Positions 24,343-32,052 of a DNA stretch of 34,403 nucleotides are shown in pieces. The number at the start of each line of letters is the position of its first letter. Position 1 is the stretch's first letter. The notes under the pieces are model-generated. The model had not been told where the DNA came from. It saw nothing but the letters and a program-made list of their open reading frames with translations, and ran no database searches. This DNA is from JANNOG01 sp050329415 (lineage in GTDB: Bacteria; Actinomycetota; Actinomycetes; Actinomycetales; JBBAYJ01), in NCBI GenBank assembly GCA_050329415.1, contig JBHJOS010000083.1, forward strand, positions 1-34,403. The letters are read 5' to 3'. The position numbers were made by a program, and so were the translations under genes.

Positions 24343-24348
24343 TACCGT
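24343..24348 (+). promoter_or_regulatory. -10 box of ispD (leaderless)
   Basis: TACCGT is followed by six bases and the GTG at 24355. This supports leaderless ispD and fixes its start. Confidence 0.55.
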
Positions 24349-24354
24349 CTGCTC

Positions 24355-25113
24355 GTGTCGCCCTCGTCCGCGCGTGCGGCACGGGGTCGCCGCCCGCGAC
24401 GACCAGATCGGGTCGCCCGCGCAGCTCTGGTGCTGCTGGCCGCCGGCAGCGGGACCCGGGTCGGCGCCGACACGAACAAGGTCCTGCTCCCGCTCGCGGG
24501 ACGGCGCGTCCTCACGTGGTCGCTGACGTGGACGGACCGCGTGGCCGCGGTGGTGGCCACGCTCGTGGTGATCCGCCCGGCCGACCGGGACCAGGTGACC
24601 TCGATCCTGTCGCGCGAGGCGCCGGGGCGCCCGGTGGGCGTGGTGTCCGGAGGACCCACCCGCCACTCCTCGGAGTTCGCGGCCCTCACCGCCCTCGCCC
24701 CGCGGATCGAGTCCGGAGAGGTGGATGTCGTCGTCATTCACGACGCGGCCCGGCCGCTGGCGGGGACCCGGCTCTTCACCGACGCCATCGACACGGCACA
24801 CGTCCTGGGGGGGGCGCTGCCCGTGCTGGCCCAGCCGGGCCTGTTGCCGGTCAACGGGGACGCACCTCCGGTCGAGGACCTCGTCACCGTCCAGACACCC
24901 CAGGCGTTCCGGGCGCGGCCCCTGCTCGAGGCGTACCGGGCGGCCGACCGCGAGGGCTTCGACGGCACGGACACCGCGGTGTGCGTCCAGCGCTTCGGGG
25001 GACTGCCCATCCGCGGCCTGCCCGGAGGGCCCGCCAACATCAAGATCACGTTCCCCGAGGACCTCTTCCTGGCCGAGCGCATCCTTGCGGCGCACCACTG
25101 GCACATGCCGTGA
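24355..25113 (+). CDS. ispD: 2-C-methyl-D-erythritol 4-phosphate cytidylyltransferase IspD
   Basis: It joins CTP and methylerythritol phosphate in the non-mevalonate pathway. The 252 residues have the nucleotide-binding LLAAGSGTRVGADTNKVLLP, the central VVVIHDAARPL, TVQTPQAFR and the C-terminal ITFPEDLFLAE. A basic 20-residue lead precedes the core. Start GTG is set by the TACCGT box six bases upstream and agrees with family length. No carD is found upstream, its usual neighbour in actinomycetes. Confidence 0.95.
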   Translation: MSPSSARAARGRRPRRPDRVARAALVLLAAGSGTRVGADTNKVLLPLAGRRVLTWSLTWTDRVAAVVATLVVIRPADRDQVTSILSREAPGRPVGVVSGGPTRHSSEFAALTALAPRIESGEVDVVVIHDAARPLAGTRLFTDAIDTAHVLGGALPVLAQPGLLPVNGDAPPVEDLVTVQTPQAFRARPLLEAYRAADREGFDGTDTAVCVQRFGGLPIRGLPGGPANIKITFPEDLFLAERILAAHHWHMP

Positions 25114-25126
25114 CCGGAGGGCCCCC

Positions 25127-25429
25127 GTGACGCGGGCCGTTCTCGCGTGCTCCGCCTGCGGAGTCGAGGGCGAGCACGACCTGCGGTACGCGGGACGGCT
25201 CCTCCACTCCACCCGGTGCCTGGCATGCGGGCACATCGTCCGCCACGAGGCCCACGACCTGCGGGTCGCCTACGTCCACGACCTGGCTCACCGCGTGGCG
25301 ACCAAACCCGGTCGGCTGGCCCGCCGCGCCCGGCGTCGCCCGGCGTCGTTCTGGCTCACCCTGCCGGCCGCGGTGCTGCGGCAGCCACGCAAGCTCGCCG
25401 GCGAGCTCCGCACCCTCTTCCGCGACTGA
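25127..25429 (+). CDS. Small zinc-ribbon-like protein, 100 aa
   Basis: It starts at GTG 25127, 13 bp after ispD, with GGAGGG ahead. Two CxxC pairs (CSAC near residue 8 and CLAC near 32) frame EGEHDLRYAGRLLHSTR, which suggests a zinc ribbon. A basic middle (RRARRRPASFW) and a C-terminal RKLAGELRTLFRD helix follow. No function is known to me. It is co-transcribed with ispD and ends at a convergent terminator. Confidence 0.75.
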   Translation: MTRAVLACSACGVEGEHDLRYAGRLLHSTRCLACGHIVRHEAHDLRVAYVHDLAHRVATKPGRLARRARRRPASFWLTLPAAVLRQPRKLAGELRTLFRD

Positions 25430-25453
25430 CCTCTCACTCCCGAGCCCGAAGGC

Positions 25454-25515
25454 CGCCGAACTCCACGAAACCGGGATCGAGCCCGGCGGAAAGCCCCTTT
25501 TCGTGGAGTTCGGCG
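25454..25515. terminator. Large bidirectional stem-loop between convergent genes
   Basis: CGCCGAACTCCACGAAA (25454-25470) pairs perfectly with TTTCGTGGAGTTCGGCG (25499-25515), a 17-bp stem. The loop itself can fold: CCGGG (25471-25475) with CCCGG (25482-25486). It separates the zinc-ribbon gene (plus) from ptsH (minus). The A and T runs at the inner stem are not a normal terminator tail, so it may also be a dispersed palindromic repeat. Confidence 0.65.
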
Positions 25516-25539
25516 AGCCCGGGAGGCGGCGGCCGGGAG

Positions 25540-25809
25540 TCAGGGGGTGGCGTCGGAGAGCAGTGCGACGAGGGCGTCGAGGGCCTGCTCGGCGCCGTCG
25601 CCCTCGGCCCGGAGGACGACCTCGTCACCCTGCGCAGCGTTGAGGGTCAGCACACTGAGCATGGATGCGGCATCGACGGGGTCGCCGTCGCCGCCGTCCC
25701 TGGCGATGGTCACCGGCAGCCCGGCGCCGGCTGCCGCCTTGACGAAGAGGGCCGCCGGACGGGCGTGCAACCCGTGCGGCGAGGCGATGCGGACGCGGCG
25801 TTCGGCCAT
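25540..25809 (-). CDS. ptsH: PTS phosphocarrier protein HPr
   Basis: HPr carries phosphate from Enzyme I to the sugar-specific EIIA. It has 89 residues with SPHGLHARPAALF and active His15. The regulatory serine region appears as DAASMLSVLTL, with Ser49 near the position of Ser46 in Firmicutes; whether it is phosphorylated here is unknown. The ATG at 25809 follows a strong AAGGAGGAG. It is divergent from the dehydrogenase-ptsI-sorbitol operon and is the only free-standing HPr in the window. Confidence 0.95.
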   Translation of the reverse strand: MAERRVRIASPHGLHARPAALFVKAAAGAGLPVTIARDGGDGDPVDAASMLSVLTLNAAQGDEVVLRAEGDGAEQALDALVALLSDATP

Positions 25810-25875
25810 GGCTCCTCCTTGAACCTCGGCGTGATCTGCGATGTCGCGCTCCGGTCGAGGGACTTTCGCGCGAGG

Positions 25876-25891
25876 TGTGGACCAGATCACA
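25876..25891. promoter_or_regulatory. CRP/GlxR-like site
   Basis: TGTGGACCAGATCACA fits the Crp-family pattern TGTGA-N6-TCACA with one mismatch. It lies between ptsH and the E1alpha gene, where a cAMP- or GlxR-type regulator could affect both. A TATGGT hexamer at 25902-25907 is a possible plus-strand -10. Confidence 0.45.
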
Positions 25892-25908
25892 CGACGGAGG
25901 CTATGGTC

Positions 25909-25953
25909 TCACATAGGTGAGTAGCAATCGTCACGTACGTGCAAAGGAGCACT
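25909..25953. promoter_or_regulatory. Tandem palindromic element, copy 2 (upstream of E1alpha)
   Basis: TCACATAGGTGA (25909-25920) and TCACGTACGTGC (25931-25942, holding the perfect CACGTACGTG) are again spaced 22 bp. GTGCAAAGGAGCAC (25940-25952 region) places the Shine-Dalgarno AAAGGAG in a small hairpin loop, five bases before the GTG at 25955. The layout matches copy 1 at 24231-24275. Confidence 0.65.
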
Positions 25954-25954
25954 G

Positions 25955-26971
25955 GTGGCCACGGAAACCTCCCGACTCGGCGACGACCCCGGCACGGCCG
26001 CGGCGACGCTGGCGACGATGTGGCGGATCCGCCGCTTCGAGGAGGCGGTCGACGAGCTCTTCGCCCGCGGTCTCATGCACGGGACCATGCACCTGTCCAT
26101 CGGCCAGGAGGCCGCGGCCACCGGGACCTGTGCGGCCTTGCGCCCGACGGACCGGATCACCTCGACCCATCGCGGCCACGGCCACTGCCTCGCCAAGGGC
26201 GCCGATCTCACCCGGATGATGGCCGAGCTGCTGGCCAAGGAGACGGGCTACTGCCGGGGGCGCGGCGGGTCCATGCACATCGCCGACGTCGCCACCGGCA
26301 ACCTCGGCGCCAACGGCATCGTCGCCGGGGGCGTCCCCATCGCGGCCGGCGCGGCACTGGCTGCCCGGATGCGAGGCACCGACGAGGTCGTCGTGAGCTT
26401 CTTCGGCGACGGCGCGGTCAACGAGGGCGCCTTCCACGAGGCCGCCAACCTCGCAGCCATCTGGGACCTGCCCCTGATCCTGCTGTGCGAGAACAACAAG
26501 TACGGGATGTCGTTCTCGACCGAGAAGGCCGTCGCCCTCGAGCACCTGGCCGACCGGGCCGCCGGCTACGGCATCCCCGGCGTGACGGTCGACGGCAACG
26601 ACGTCGAGGCCGTCCACCAGGCGGTGGGCGTGGCCGTCGCCCGGGCCCGCGCCGGTGACGGGCCGACGTTCGTCGAGTGCGAGACCTACCGCTGGAAGGG
26701 GCACAGCAAGAGCGACAAGAACCTCTACCGCACCCGCGACGAGATCGCCGAGTGGCAGGCCCGAGACCCGATCGCCCGGTTCGAGGCGGCCGTGGTCGAC
26801 CGGGGCGTGCTCGACGCCGACCGCATCGAGGCGATGCGCGCGGAGGCCGCCGAGGCGATCCGCGCTGCTGTCCGCGACGCGCGGTCCGCACCGGACGCCG
26901 ACCCCGCCGACATGCTCGCCGCCGTCTACGCCGCCGTCCCGGCGGACCCGAGGTCCGGGGAGGGCGCGTGA
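25955..26971 (+). CDS. 2-oxoacid/acetoin dehydrogenase E1 alpha subunit (TPP-dependent)
   Basis: The E1 alpha half of a thiamine-diphosphate dehydrogenase. It has 338 residues, MHLSIGQEAAATG near the start, and the TPP motif GDG...NN from Gly151 to Asn181 (GDGAVNEGAFHEAANLAAIW and ENNKYG). GGSMHIADVATGNLGANGIV, and later RWKGHSKSDKNLYRTRDEI, are closest in style to acetoin dehydrogenase AcoA or actinomycete PDH-like E1 alpha. Pyruvate, branched-chain 2-oxoacids or acetoin are all possible substrates. Stop overlaps the E1 beta start (GTGA). It leads the PTS operon. Confidence 0.9.
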   Translation: MATETSRLGDDPGTAAATLATMWRIRRFEEAVDELFARGLMHGTMHLSIGQEAAATGTCAALRPTDRITSTHRGHGHCLAKGADLTRMMAELLAKETGYCRGRGGSMHIADVATGNLGANGIVAGGVPIAAGAALAARMRGTDEVVVSFFGDGAVNEGAFHEAANLAAIWDLPLILLCENNKYGMSFSTEKAVALEHLADRAAGYGIPGVTVDGNDVEAVHQAVGVAVARARAGDGPTFVECETYRWKGHSKSDKNLYRTRDEIAEWQARDPIARFEAAVVDRGVLDADRIEAMRAEAAEAIRAAVRDARSAPDADPADMLAAVYAAVPADPRSGEGA

Positions 26972-27999
26972 CGGCCACGACCGGCACCACGACCGACACG
27001 ACCGCCGCCGCCCCCGAGCGCGTCATCACCTACGCCGAAGCGGTCCGCGAGGCCATGGCTCAGGCCATGGCGGCAGACGAGCGCGTCTTCCTGCTGGGCG
27101 AGGACGTCGGCGTCTACGGCGGGGCGTTCGGGGTGTCGGGCGACCTCGTCCACCGGTTCGGGCCGCAGCGGGTGCGGGACACCCCGATCTCCGAGCTCGG
27201 CATTGTCGGCACCGCGGTGGGCGCGGCGCTGGCCGGGATGCGACCGATCGTCGAGATCCAGTTCTCGGACTTCATGGCCCAGGCGATGGACCAGATCGTC
27301 AACCAGGCCGCGAAGATCCACTTCATGCTGGGCGGCGCGATGAGCGTGCCGATGGTCCTACGGGCGCCGCTCGGGTCCGGCACCGGTGCCGCTGCCCAGC
27401 ACTCCCAGAGCCTGGAGGCCTGGTACGCCCATGTCCCCGGCCTCAAGGTCGTCATGCCGAGCACCGCCGCCGACGCCAAGGGCCTGCTGCTGGCCGCCCT
27501 CGACGACCCCAACCCCGTCATCGTGCTCGAGCACAAGCTGCTCTACCGGACCTCGGGCCCGGTGCCGGAGGAGCCGTTCCGCACCCCGATCGGGCGCACC
27601 GTCGTCCGCCGGCCCGGACGCGACCTCACCGTGGTCGCGACCGGGGTCATGGTCAGCCGCTGCCTGGAAGCGGCGACGGCGCTCGCCGAACTCGGGATCG
27701 AGGCGGAGGTCGTCGACCCGCTCACGCTCACGCCACTGGACGCCGCGCCGGTCCTGGAGTCGGTGTCCCGGACCGGGCGGGTCCTGCTGGTCCAGGAGGC
27801 ACCCGGCCACGTCGGCTTCATGGCCGAGGTCGCCGCCCGGATCGCCGAGTCATCCGCGCTGTACCGGCTGCTCGCACCGGTGCGACGGCTGTGCGGCCTG
27901 GACGTGCCGGTGCCGTACGCCCCCCAGCTGGAGCGGGCGGTCGTCCCCCAGGTCGACGGCATCACCGCCGCCGCCCGCGACCTCGTCGAGGCGATGTAG
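26968..27999 (+). CDS. 2-oxoacid/acetoin dehydrogenase E1 beta subunit
   Basis: 343 residues from the GTG that overlaps the E1 alpha stop. A Thr-rich lead of about 15 residues precedes ITYAEAVREAMAQAM, LGEDVGVYGGAFGVSGDL, DTPISELGIVGTAVGAAL and RAPLGSGTGAAAQHSQSLEA, all typical E1 beta blocks. The C-terminal transketolase-type domain has GVMVSRCLEAA and VDPLTLTPLD. It forms the TPP-binding heterotetramer with E1 alpha. It ends at TAG 27997-27999, directly abutting the E2 start. Confidence 0.92.
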   Translation: MTATTGTTTDTTAAAPERVITYAEAVREAMAQAMAADERVFLLGEDVGVYGGAFGVSGDLVHRFGPQRVRDTPISELGIVGTAVGAALAGMRPIVEIQFSDFMAQAMDQIVNQAAKIHFMLGGAMSVPMVLRAPLGSGTGAAAQHSQSLEAWYAHVPGLKVVMPSTAADAKGLLLAALDDPNPVIVLEHKLLYRTSGPVPEEPFRTPIGRTVVRRPGRDLTVVATGVMVSRCLEAATALAELGIEAEVVDPLTLTPLDAAPVLESVSRTGRVLLVQEAPGHVGFMAEVAARIAESSALYRLLAPVRRLCGLDVPVPYAPQLERAVVPQVDGITAAARDLVEAM

Positions 28000-29241
28000 G
28001 TGCCCGACGTGCCGGTCAGGATGCCGAAGATGTCGATGACGATGACCGAGGGCGACGTCCTCGGGTGGCGGGTCGCGCCCGGCGACACGGTGGCCGCCGG
28101 CGACGTCGTGTGCGAGGTCCAGACCGACAAGGTCGACATGGAGGTCGAGGCACCGTTCGGCGGGGTGATCAAGGAAATCCTGGTCGCGGAGGGCACGGTC
28201 GAGGTCGGGACGCCGATCGCCGTCATCGACTCCGCGGAGGCGGGTGCCGGGATCGACCTGCTGGACGACGCACCGCCCGCCACCGCACCACCCGCCACCG
28301 CACCACCCGCCATCGCACCGCCCGCCATCGCACCGCCCGCCAGCGCACCGCCCACCCGCGCGGCCCGCCCGGTGGAGCAGCCGCCGCGCCCGCTGCCCTC
28401 GCCGCGTCAGCCCCAAGCACCCGTCCCGGCCGTGCCGCGGGCCCGGGCGCTCGCCCGCTCGGCCGGACTCGATCTGCGGGCGGTCCCGGGGTCCGGACCC
28501 GATGGGCTGGTCACGGTCCCGGACGTCGAGGCCGCACTGAGCGGCGGGCGCCCCGGCCGGGACGTCCGCCTGGCCGTCGCCCGGCGGATGGCCGCCTCCG
28601 CCGCCGTGCCCCAGGTGTCGGTCGGCCTCGACGTGGACGTCGAGGACGTGGCACCGGCCGACGCCCGGGCCGCGACGGTCGCGGACGGCTGGGCGGCCCG
28701 CCTGCTCGCGGCGCTGGCCGCCGCGCTGCGCGAGACACCCGAGCTCACCCGTCGCTGGGTCGACGACAGGCTCACCGAACCCGTCCCGCCGGGCCGGCCG
28801 CTCGTCGTGGCCCTCGCCGTGCCCACGGCACGCGGCACCCTCAGCGCGGCCCTGGCCGACCCGCACGCCCGGGACCCGCGCGAGCTGGCTGCCGTGGTCG
28901 CCCGGGCGGTCTCGTCGGCCCGCCGCGGGCGTCTGGAGGCGGAGCACCTCGTCCCCGCCGTCGCCACGGTGGCGCCACTGACCGGCGGCGCCGTGACCCG
29001 GTACCGGTCGGTGATCGCGCCGCCGCAGTCGCTGGTCCTCACCGCCGCCGGGCCGTACCCGCGGCCCGTCCCCGCCGCGACCGGCGGCCCGGCCCCGGGG
29101 ACGGGGGTGGCCTGGCGGCGGCACCTCTCCCTCGACGTCACGGTCGACCATCGGGTGGGTGACGGGCCGCTGGCCGCGACGCTGCTGGCGGTCGTGGCGG
29201 CGAGGCTGCGGGCGAGCGCAGCGGGTCGGCGGGCATCGTGA
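28000..29241 (+). CDS. Dihydrolipoyl acyltransferase E2
   Basis: 413 residues. The lipoyl domain (1-80) has Lys44 in QTDKVDMEV. A linker of APPAT/APPAI repeats is followed by the peripheral-subunit-binding domain (about 145-180: RARALARSAGLDLRAVPGSG) and a catalytic domain ending with VDHRVGDGPL, where His384 and Asp388 are the catalytic pair. The GTG directly follows the E1 beta stop; a GTG at 28009 is an alternative. No E3 gene is in the window, so a shared dihydrolipoamide dehydrogenase must serve. The stop overlaps ptsI (GTGA). Confidence 0.9.
   Translation: MPDVPVRMPKMSMTMTEGDVLGWRVAPGDTVAAGDVVCEVQTDKVDMEVEAPFGGVIKEILVAEGTVEVGTPIAVIDSAEAGAGIDLLDDAPPATAPPATAPPAIAPPAIAPPASAPPTRAARPVEQPPRPLPSPRQPQAPVPAVPRARALARSAGLDLRAVPGSGPDGLVTVPDVEAALSGGRPGRDVRLAVARRMAASAAVPQVSVGLDVDVEDVAPADARAATVADGWAARLLAALAAALRETPELTRRWVDDRLTEPVPPGRPLVVALAVPTARGTLSAALADPHARDPRELAAVVARAVSSARRGRLEAEHLVPAVATVAPLTGGAVTRYRSVIAPPQSLVLTAAGPYPRPVPAATGGPAPGTGVAWRRHLSLDVTVDHRVGDGPLAATLLAVVAARLRASAAGRRAS
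28270..28344. repeat. 15-bp tandem repeat in the E2 linker
   Basis: Five 15-bp units of the form GCACCGCCCGCCATC encode APPAT, APPAI or APPAS, with a partial sixth. This is the flexible linker that lets the lipoyl domain swing. Confidence 0.9.
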
Positions 29242-30950
29242 CCGGCACCACCGGCGCACCGACCGCCGGAGCGTGGCGGGGGGTCGGGGTCTCACCGGGC
29301 CGGGCGGTCGGCCCGGTGGCATGGCTGCGGGCGGCGTCGACGGAGCCGCCGCCCGCATCCCCCGCCCCCGACCCCGAGGCCGCGACGGCCACCGCGCTCG
29401 ACGCCCTGCAGTGGGTCGCCGACGACCTGCGGGCTCGGGCGGCGTCCGCCCGCACCCGCGAGGCGGCCGACGTCCTCGAGGCGACCGCCCTGATGGCGGA
29501 CGACCCGGCGGTCGCCGGCTCCACCGCGTCGCGGGTCCCCGCCTCGGGCGCCGCCCGCGCCGCCTGGGACGCGCTCACCGGGTTCGCGGCGACGCTGGAG
29601 AGCGCCGGCGGGTACCTCGGCGAGCGCGCCCGGGACGTCCGCGACGTGCGCGACCGGGTGGTCTCCCGGATCACCGGTGCCCCGCTGCCCGGCATGCCGC
29701 ACCCCGGCGACCGGTTCGTCCTCGTGGCCGAGGACCTCGCCCCCGCCGACACCGCCGACCTCGACCCGGAGACGGTTCTCGCCCTCGTGACCTGTGAGGG
29801 CGGGCCCACCGGCCACACCGCCATCATCGCGCGAGCCCTGGGGCTGCCCGCCGTGGTCGCCTGTCCGGCCGCCCGGCACCTCCTCGACGGCGAGACGGCG
29901 GTGGTCGACGGCCGCGCCGGCACCGTCTCGCGGGCGGCCCGGGTCGGGGTGGCCGACGGCACGGTCCGGCGCGAGGGGGCGGCAGCGGACGCCGCGAACC
30001 GGCCCGCCGCCCTCCCGGCCGGCGGCGCCCGGCTGGCCGACGGGACGGCCGTCGCGCTGGCGGCCAACGTCGGCGACGAGGCCGGGGCCGCAGCGGCCGC
30101 CGAGCTGGGGGTCACCGCGTGCGGGCTGTTCCGGACCGAGCTGCTCTTCCTCGACCGGACCACGCCACCGGACCGCGCCGAGCAGGCCGCCGCCTACGCG
30201 GCCGTGCTGCGTCACCTGCCGGGGCCGGTCGTCGTCCGCACCCTCGACGCCGGCGCCGACAAGCCGCTGCCCTTCCTCACGACCCCGGAGCCCAACCCGG
30301 CGCTCGGCGTCCGGGGGCTGCGGGCGCTCATCGCCCGGACCGACCTCCTCGACGACCAGCTGGGAGCGATCGCCGACGCCCGGGACACCAGCGGGTCGAC
30401 GGTGTGGACGATGGCGCCCATGGTGACGACGCCCGACGAGGCGCGCTGGTTCAAGGAACGATGCACCGCGGCCGGACTCCCGGTCGCCGGGGTGATGATC
30501 GAGGTGCCGGCGGCGGCCGTGATGGCTACGGAGATCCTCGCCGAGGTCGACTTCGTGTCCGTCGGGACCAACGACCTCACCCAGTACACCCTCGCTGCCG
30601 ACCGGGTGCTCGGGGCGCTCGCCGCGCTCAACGACCCGTGGCAGCCCGCGGTCCTGCGCCTGGTCGCCGGCACCGCGCGGGCGGGGGCCGACGCCGGCAA
30701 GTACGTCGGGGTGTGCGGCGAGGCGGCCTCCGACCCGCTGCTGGCGGCGGTGCTCGTCGGGCTCGGGGTGTCGAGCCTCAGCGCGACGCCGGCCCTGCTG
30801 CCGGCGGTCGCCGAGGCCCTCGCCCGGCACGACCCGGCTGCTTGCCGGGCGGCGGCCACGGCCGCGGTCGCGGCCGCGTCGGCCGACGCCGCCCGGGCGA
30901 CCGCCCGCGCCGTGCTCGAGGGGGTGAGCGCCGGTGCCCGCCCCGCGTGA
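29238..30950 (+). CDS. ptsI: PTS Enzyme I (PEP-protein phosphotransferase)
   Basis: Enzyme I takes phosphate from PEP and passes it to HPr, releasing pyruvate. It has 570 residues. GVGVSPGRAVGPV starts the phosphohistidine domain. The active His193 lies in GGPTGHTAIIARALGLP, with Gly192 where most EI have Ser. The PEP-binding barrel shows GLFRTELLFLDR, IRTLDAGADKPLP-like VVRTLDAGADKPLP, FVSVGTNDLTQYTLAADR and VGVCGEAASDP with its Cys. The GTG overlaps the E2 stop, so EI is translationally coupled to the dehydrogenase. The end overlaps the regulator gene by 17 bp. Confidence 0.95.
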   Translation: MTGTTGAPTAGAWRGVGVSPGRAVGPVAWLRAASTEPPPASPAPDPEAATATALDALQWVADDLRARAASARTREAADVLEATALMADDPAVAGSTASRVPASGAARAAWDALTGFAATLESAGGYLGERARDVRDVRDRVVSRITGAPLPGMPHPGDRFVLVAEDLAPADTADLDPETVLALVTCEGGPTGHTAIIARALGLPAVVACPAARHLLDGETAVVDGRAGTVSRAARVGVADGTVRREGAAADAANRPAALPAGGARLADGTAVALAANVGDEAGAAAAAELGVTACGLFRTELLFLDRTTPPDRAEQAAAYAAVLRHLPGPVVVRTLDAGADKPLPFLTTPEPNPALGVRGLRALIARTDLLDDQLGAIADARDTSGSTVWTMAPMVTTPDEARWFKERCTAAGLPVAGVMIEVPAAAVMATEILAEVDFVSVGTNDLTQYTLAADRVLGALAALNDPWQPAVLRLVAGTARAGADAGKYVGVCGEAASDPLLAAVLVGLGVSSLSATPALLPAVAEALARHDPAACRAAATAAVAAASADAARATARAVLEGVSAGARPA

Positions 30951-32052
30951 CGTCGCCGAGCTGGTGCGCGCCGCCCGGCTCTACCACGAGCAGGGCCTGT
31001 CGCAGCAGGCGGTGGCCGATCGGCTGGGGACGAGCCGGTCCAACGTGTCCCGGATGCTGTCGGCGGCGCTGGCGCAGGGGATCGTCGAGATCCGGATCCA
31101 CGACCTGTCGGGCCGCTCCGAGGAGCTGGAGCACCGGCTGCGGTCCGGATTCGGCCTGCGGGAGGTCCGGGTCACGGACCGGCCGCGCCTCAGCGAGCGC
31201 ACCGACCCACTGCTCGGCGTGGCGTCCCTGGCCGCCCAGCTGTTCCTCGAGGTGCTGGACGACGGTGTCACCGTCGCGGTGTCGTGGGGCCGGACGCTGC
31301 AGGCGGTGGCGTCGGCCACGCTGCCCGAGCGCACGTACGCGGCCACCATCGTCCAGCTCGCCGGTGGGCTGTCGACACTGGCCACCGAGGTCAGCGGGGC
31401 GGAGCTGGTGCGCGAGATCGCCGGACGGACCGGGGCGTCCTACGAGCTGCTGCACGCGCCGGTGGCGTTCGAGACCCGGGAGGCCCGCGACGCCCTGCTC
31501 GGGGAGCCGACGATCACGGCGGCGCTGGAGGCGGCGGCCGACGCCGACGTCGCGCTGGTCGGGATCGGCAGCCCGACGCAGGGCTCGTCCGCCGCCCTCG
31601 TCGGCTCCCTGGGCCTCGATCCCCACGAGGAGCGGGCGTTCTGGGCGGCGCGCCCGGTGGGCGACGTCGCGGCGCGCTACTACGACATCGACGGCCGGGC
31701 GATCCGGGGGGCGGCCGAGGACCGGGTACTGGCCGTGAGCCTGGAGGCACTCGCCGCCATCCCGTTCTGCATCGGGGTGTCCGCCGGGCGGCAGAAGGCC
31801 CGCGCGGTCCTCGGGGCGCTGCGCGGCGGCCTGCTGGACGGGCTGGTGTGCGACTCCGACCTGGCGCTGGCCGTCCTCGCCGAGTCGGGCGCCACCCCGG
31901 GGGCCGCGACCCAGGGCGCGACCCAGGGCGCGACCGGGGGCGGGGCCGAGGGCGCAGCCCCGGGGCCGCCCCGCTCGGCGGTGCCGTCGCAGCCCGCCCC
32001 ACCGACCCGAGCCCCGTCCCAGGTCCCGCGAGACGAGGAGGTCTCCGCATGA
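30934..32052 (+). CDS. SorC/DeoR-type sugar-binding transcriptional regulator
   Basis: The N-terminal helix-turn-helix (about 8-50; LYHEQGLSQQAVADRLGTSR then SNVSRMLSAAL) is followed by a sugar-binding domain (about 60-320) with VSWGRTLQAVA, VGIGSPTQGSSA and RYYDIDGRAI. A roughly 55-residue tail has GATQGATQG repeats and Pro-rich sequence beyond the family core. The family responds to phosphorylated sugars, so the sorbitol PTS downstream is the likely target. It overlaps ptsI by 17 bp and gutM by 4 bp (ATGA). Confidence 0.9.
   Translation: MPAPRDVAELVRAARLYHEQGLSQQAVADRLGTSRSNVSRMLSAALAQGIVEIRIHDLSGRSEELEHRLRSGFGLREVRVTDRPRLSERTDPLLGVASLAAQLFLEVLDDGVTVAVSWGRTLQAVASATLPERTYAATIVQLAGGLSTLATEVSGAELVREIAGRTGASYELLHAPVAFETREARDALLGEPTITAALEAAADADVALVGIGSPTQGSSAALVGSLGLDPHEERAFWAARPVGDVAARYYDIDGRAIRGAAEDRVLAVSLEALAAIPFCIGVSAGRQKARAVLGALRGGLLDGLVCDSDLALAVLAESGATPGAATQGATQGATGGGAEGAAPGPPRSAVPSQPAPPTRAPSQVPRDEEVSA

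Noticed and set aside
24279..24354. GTG at 24279 with an upstream AAAGGGG as the ispD start
   Set aside because: It is out of frame with ispD. The reading frame from it has no recognisable product and no early stop for a leader peptide.
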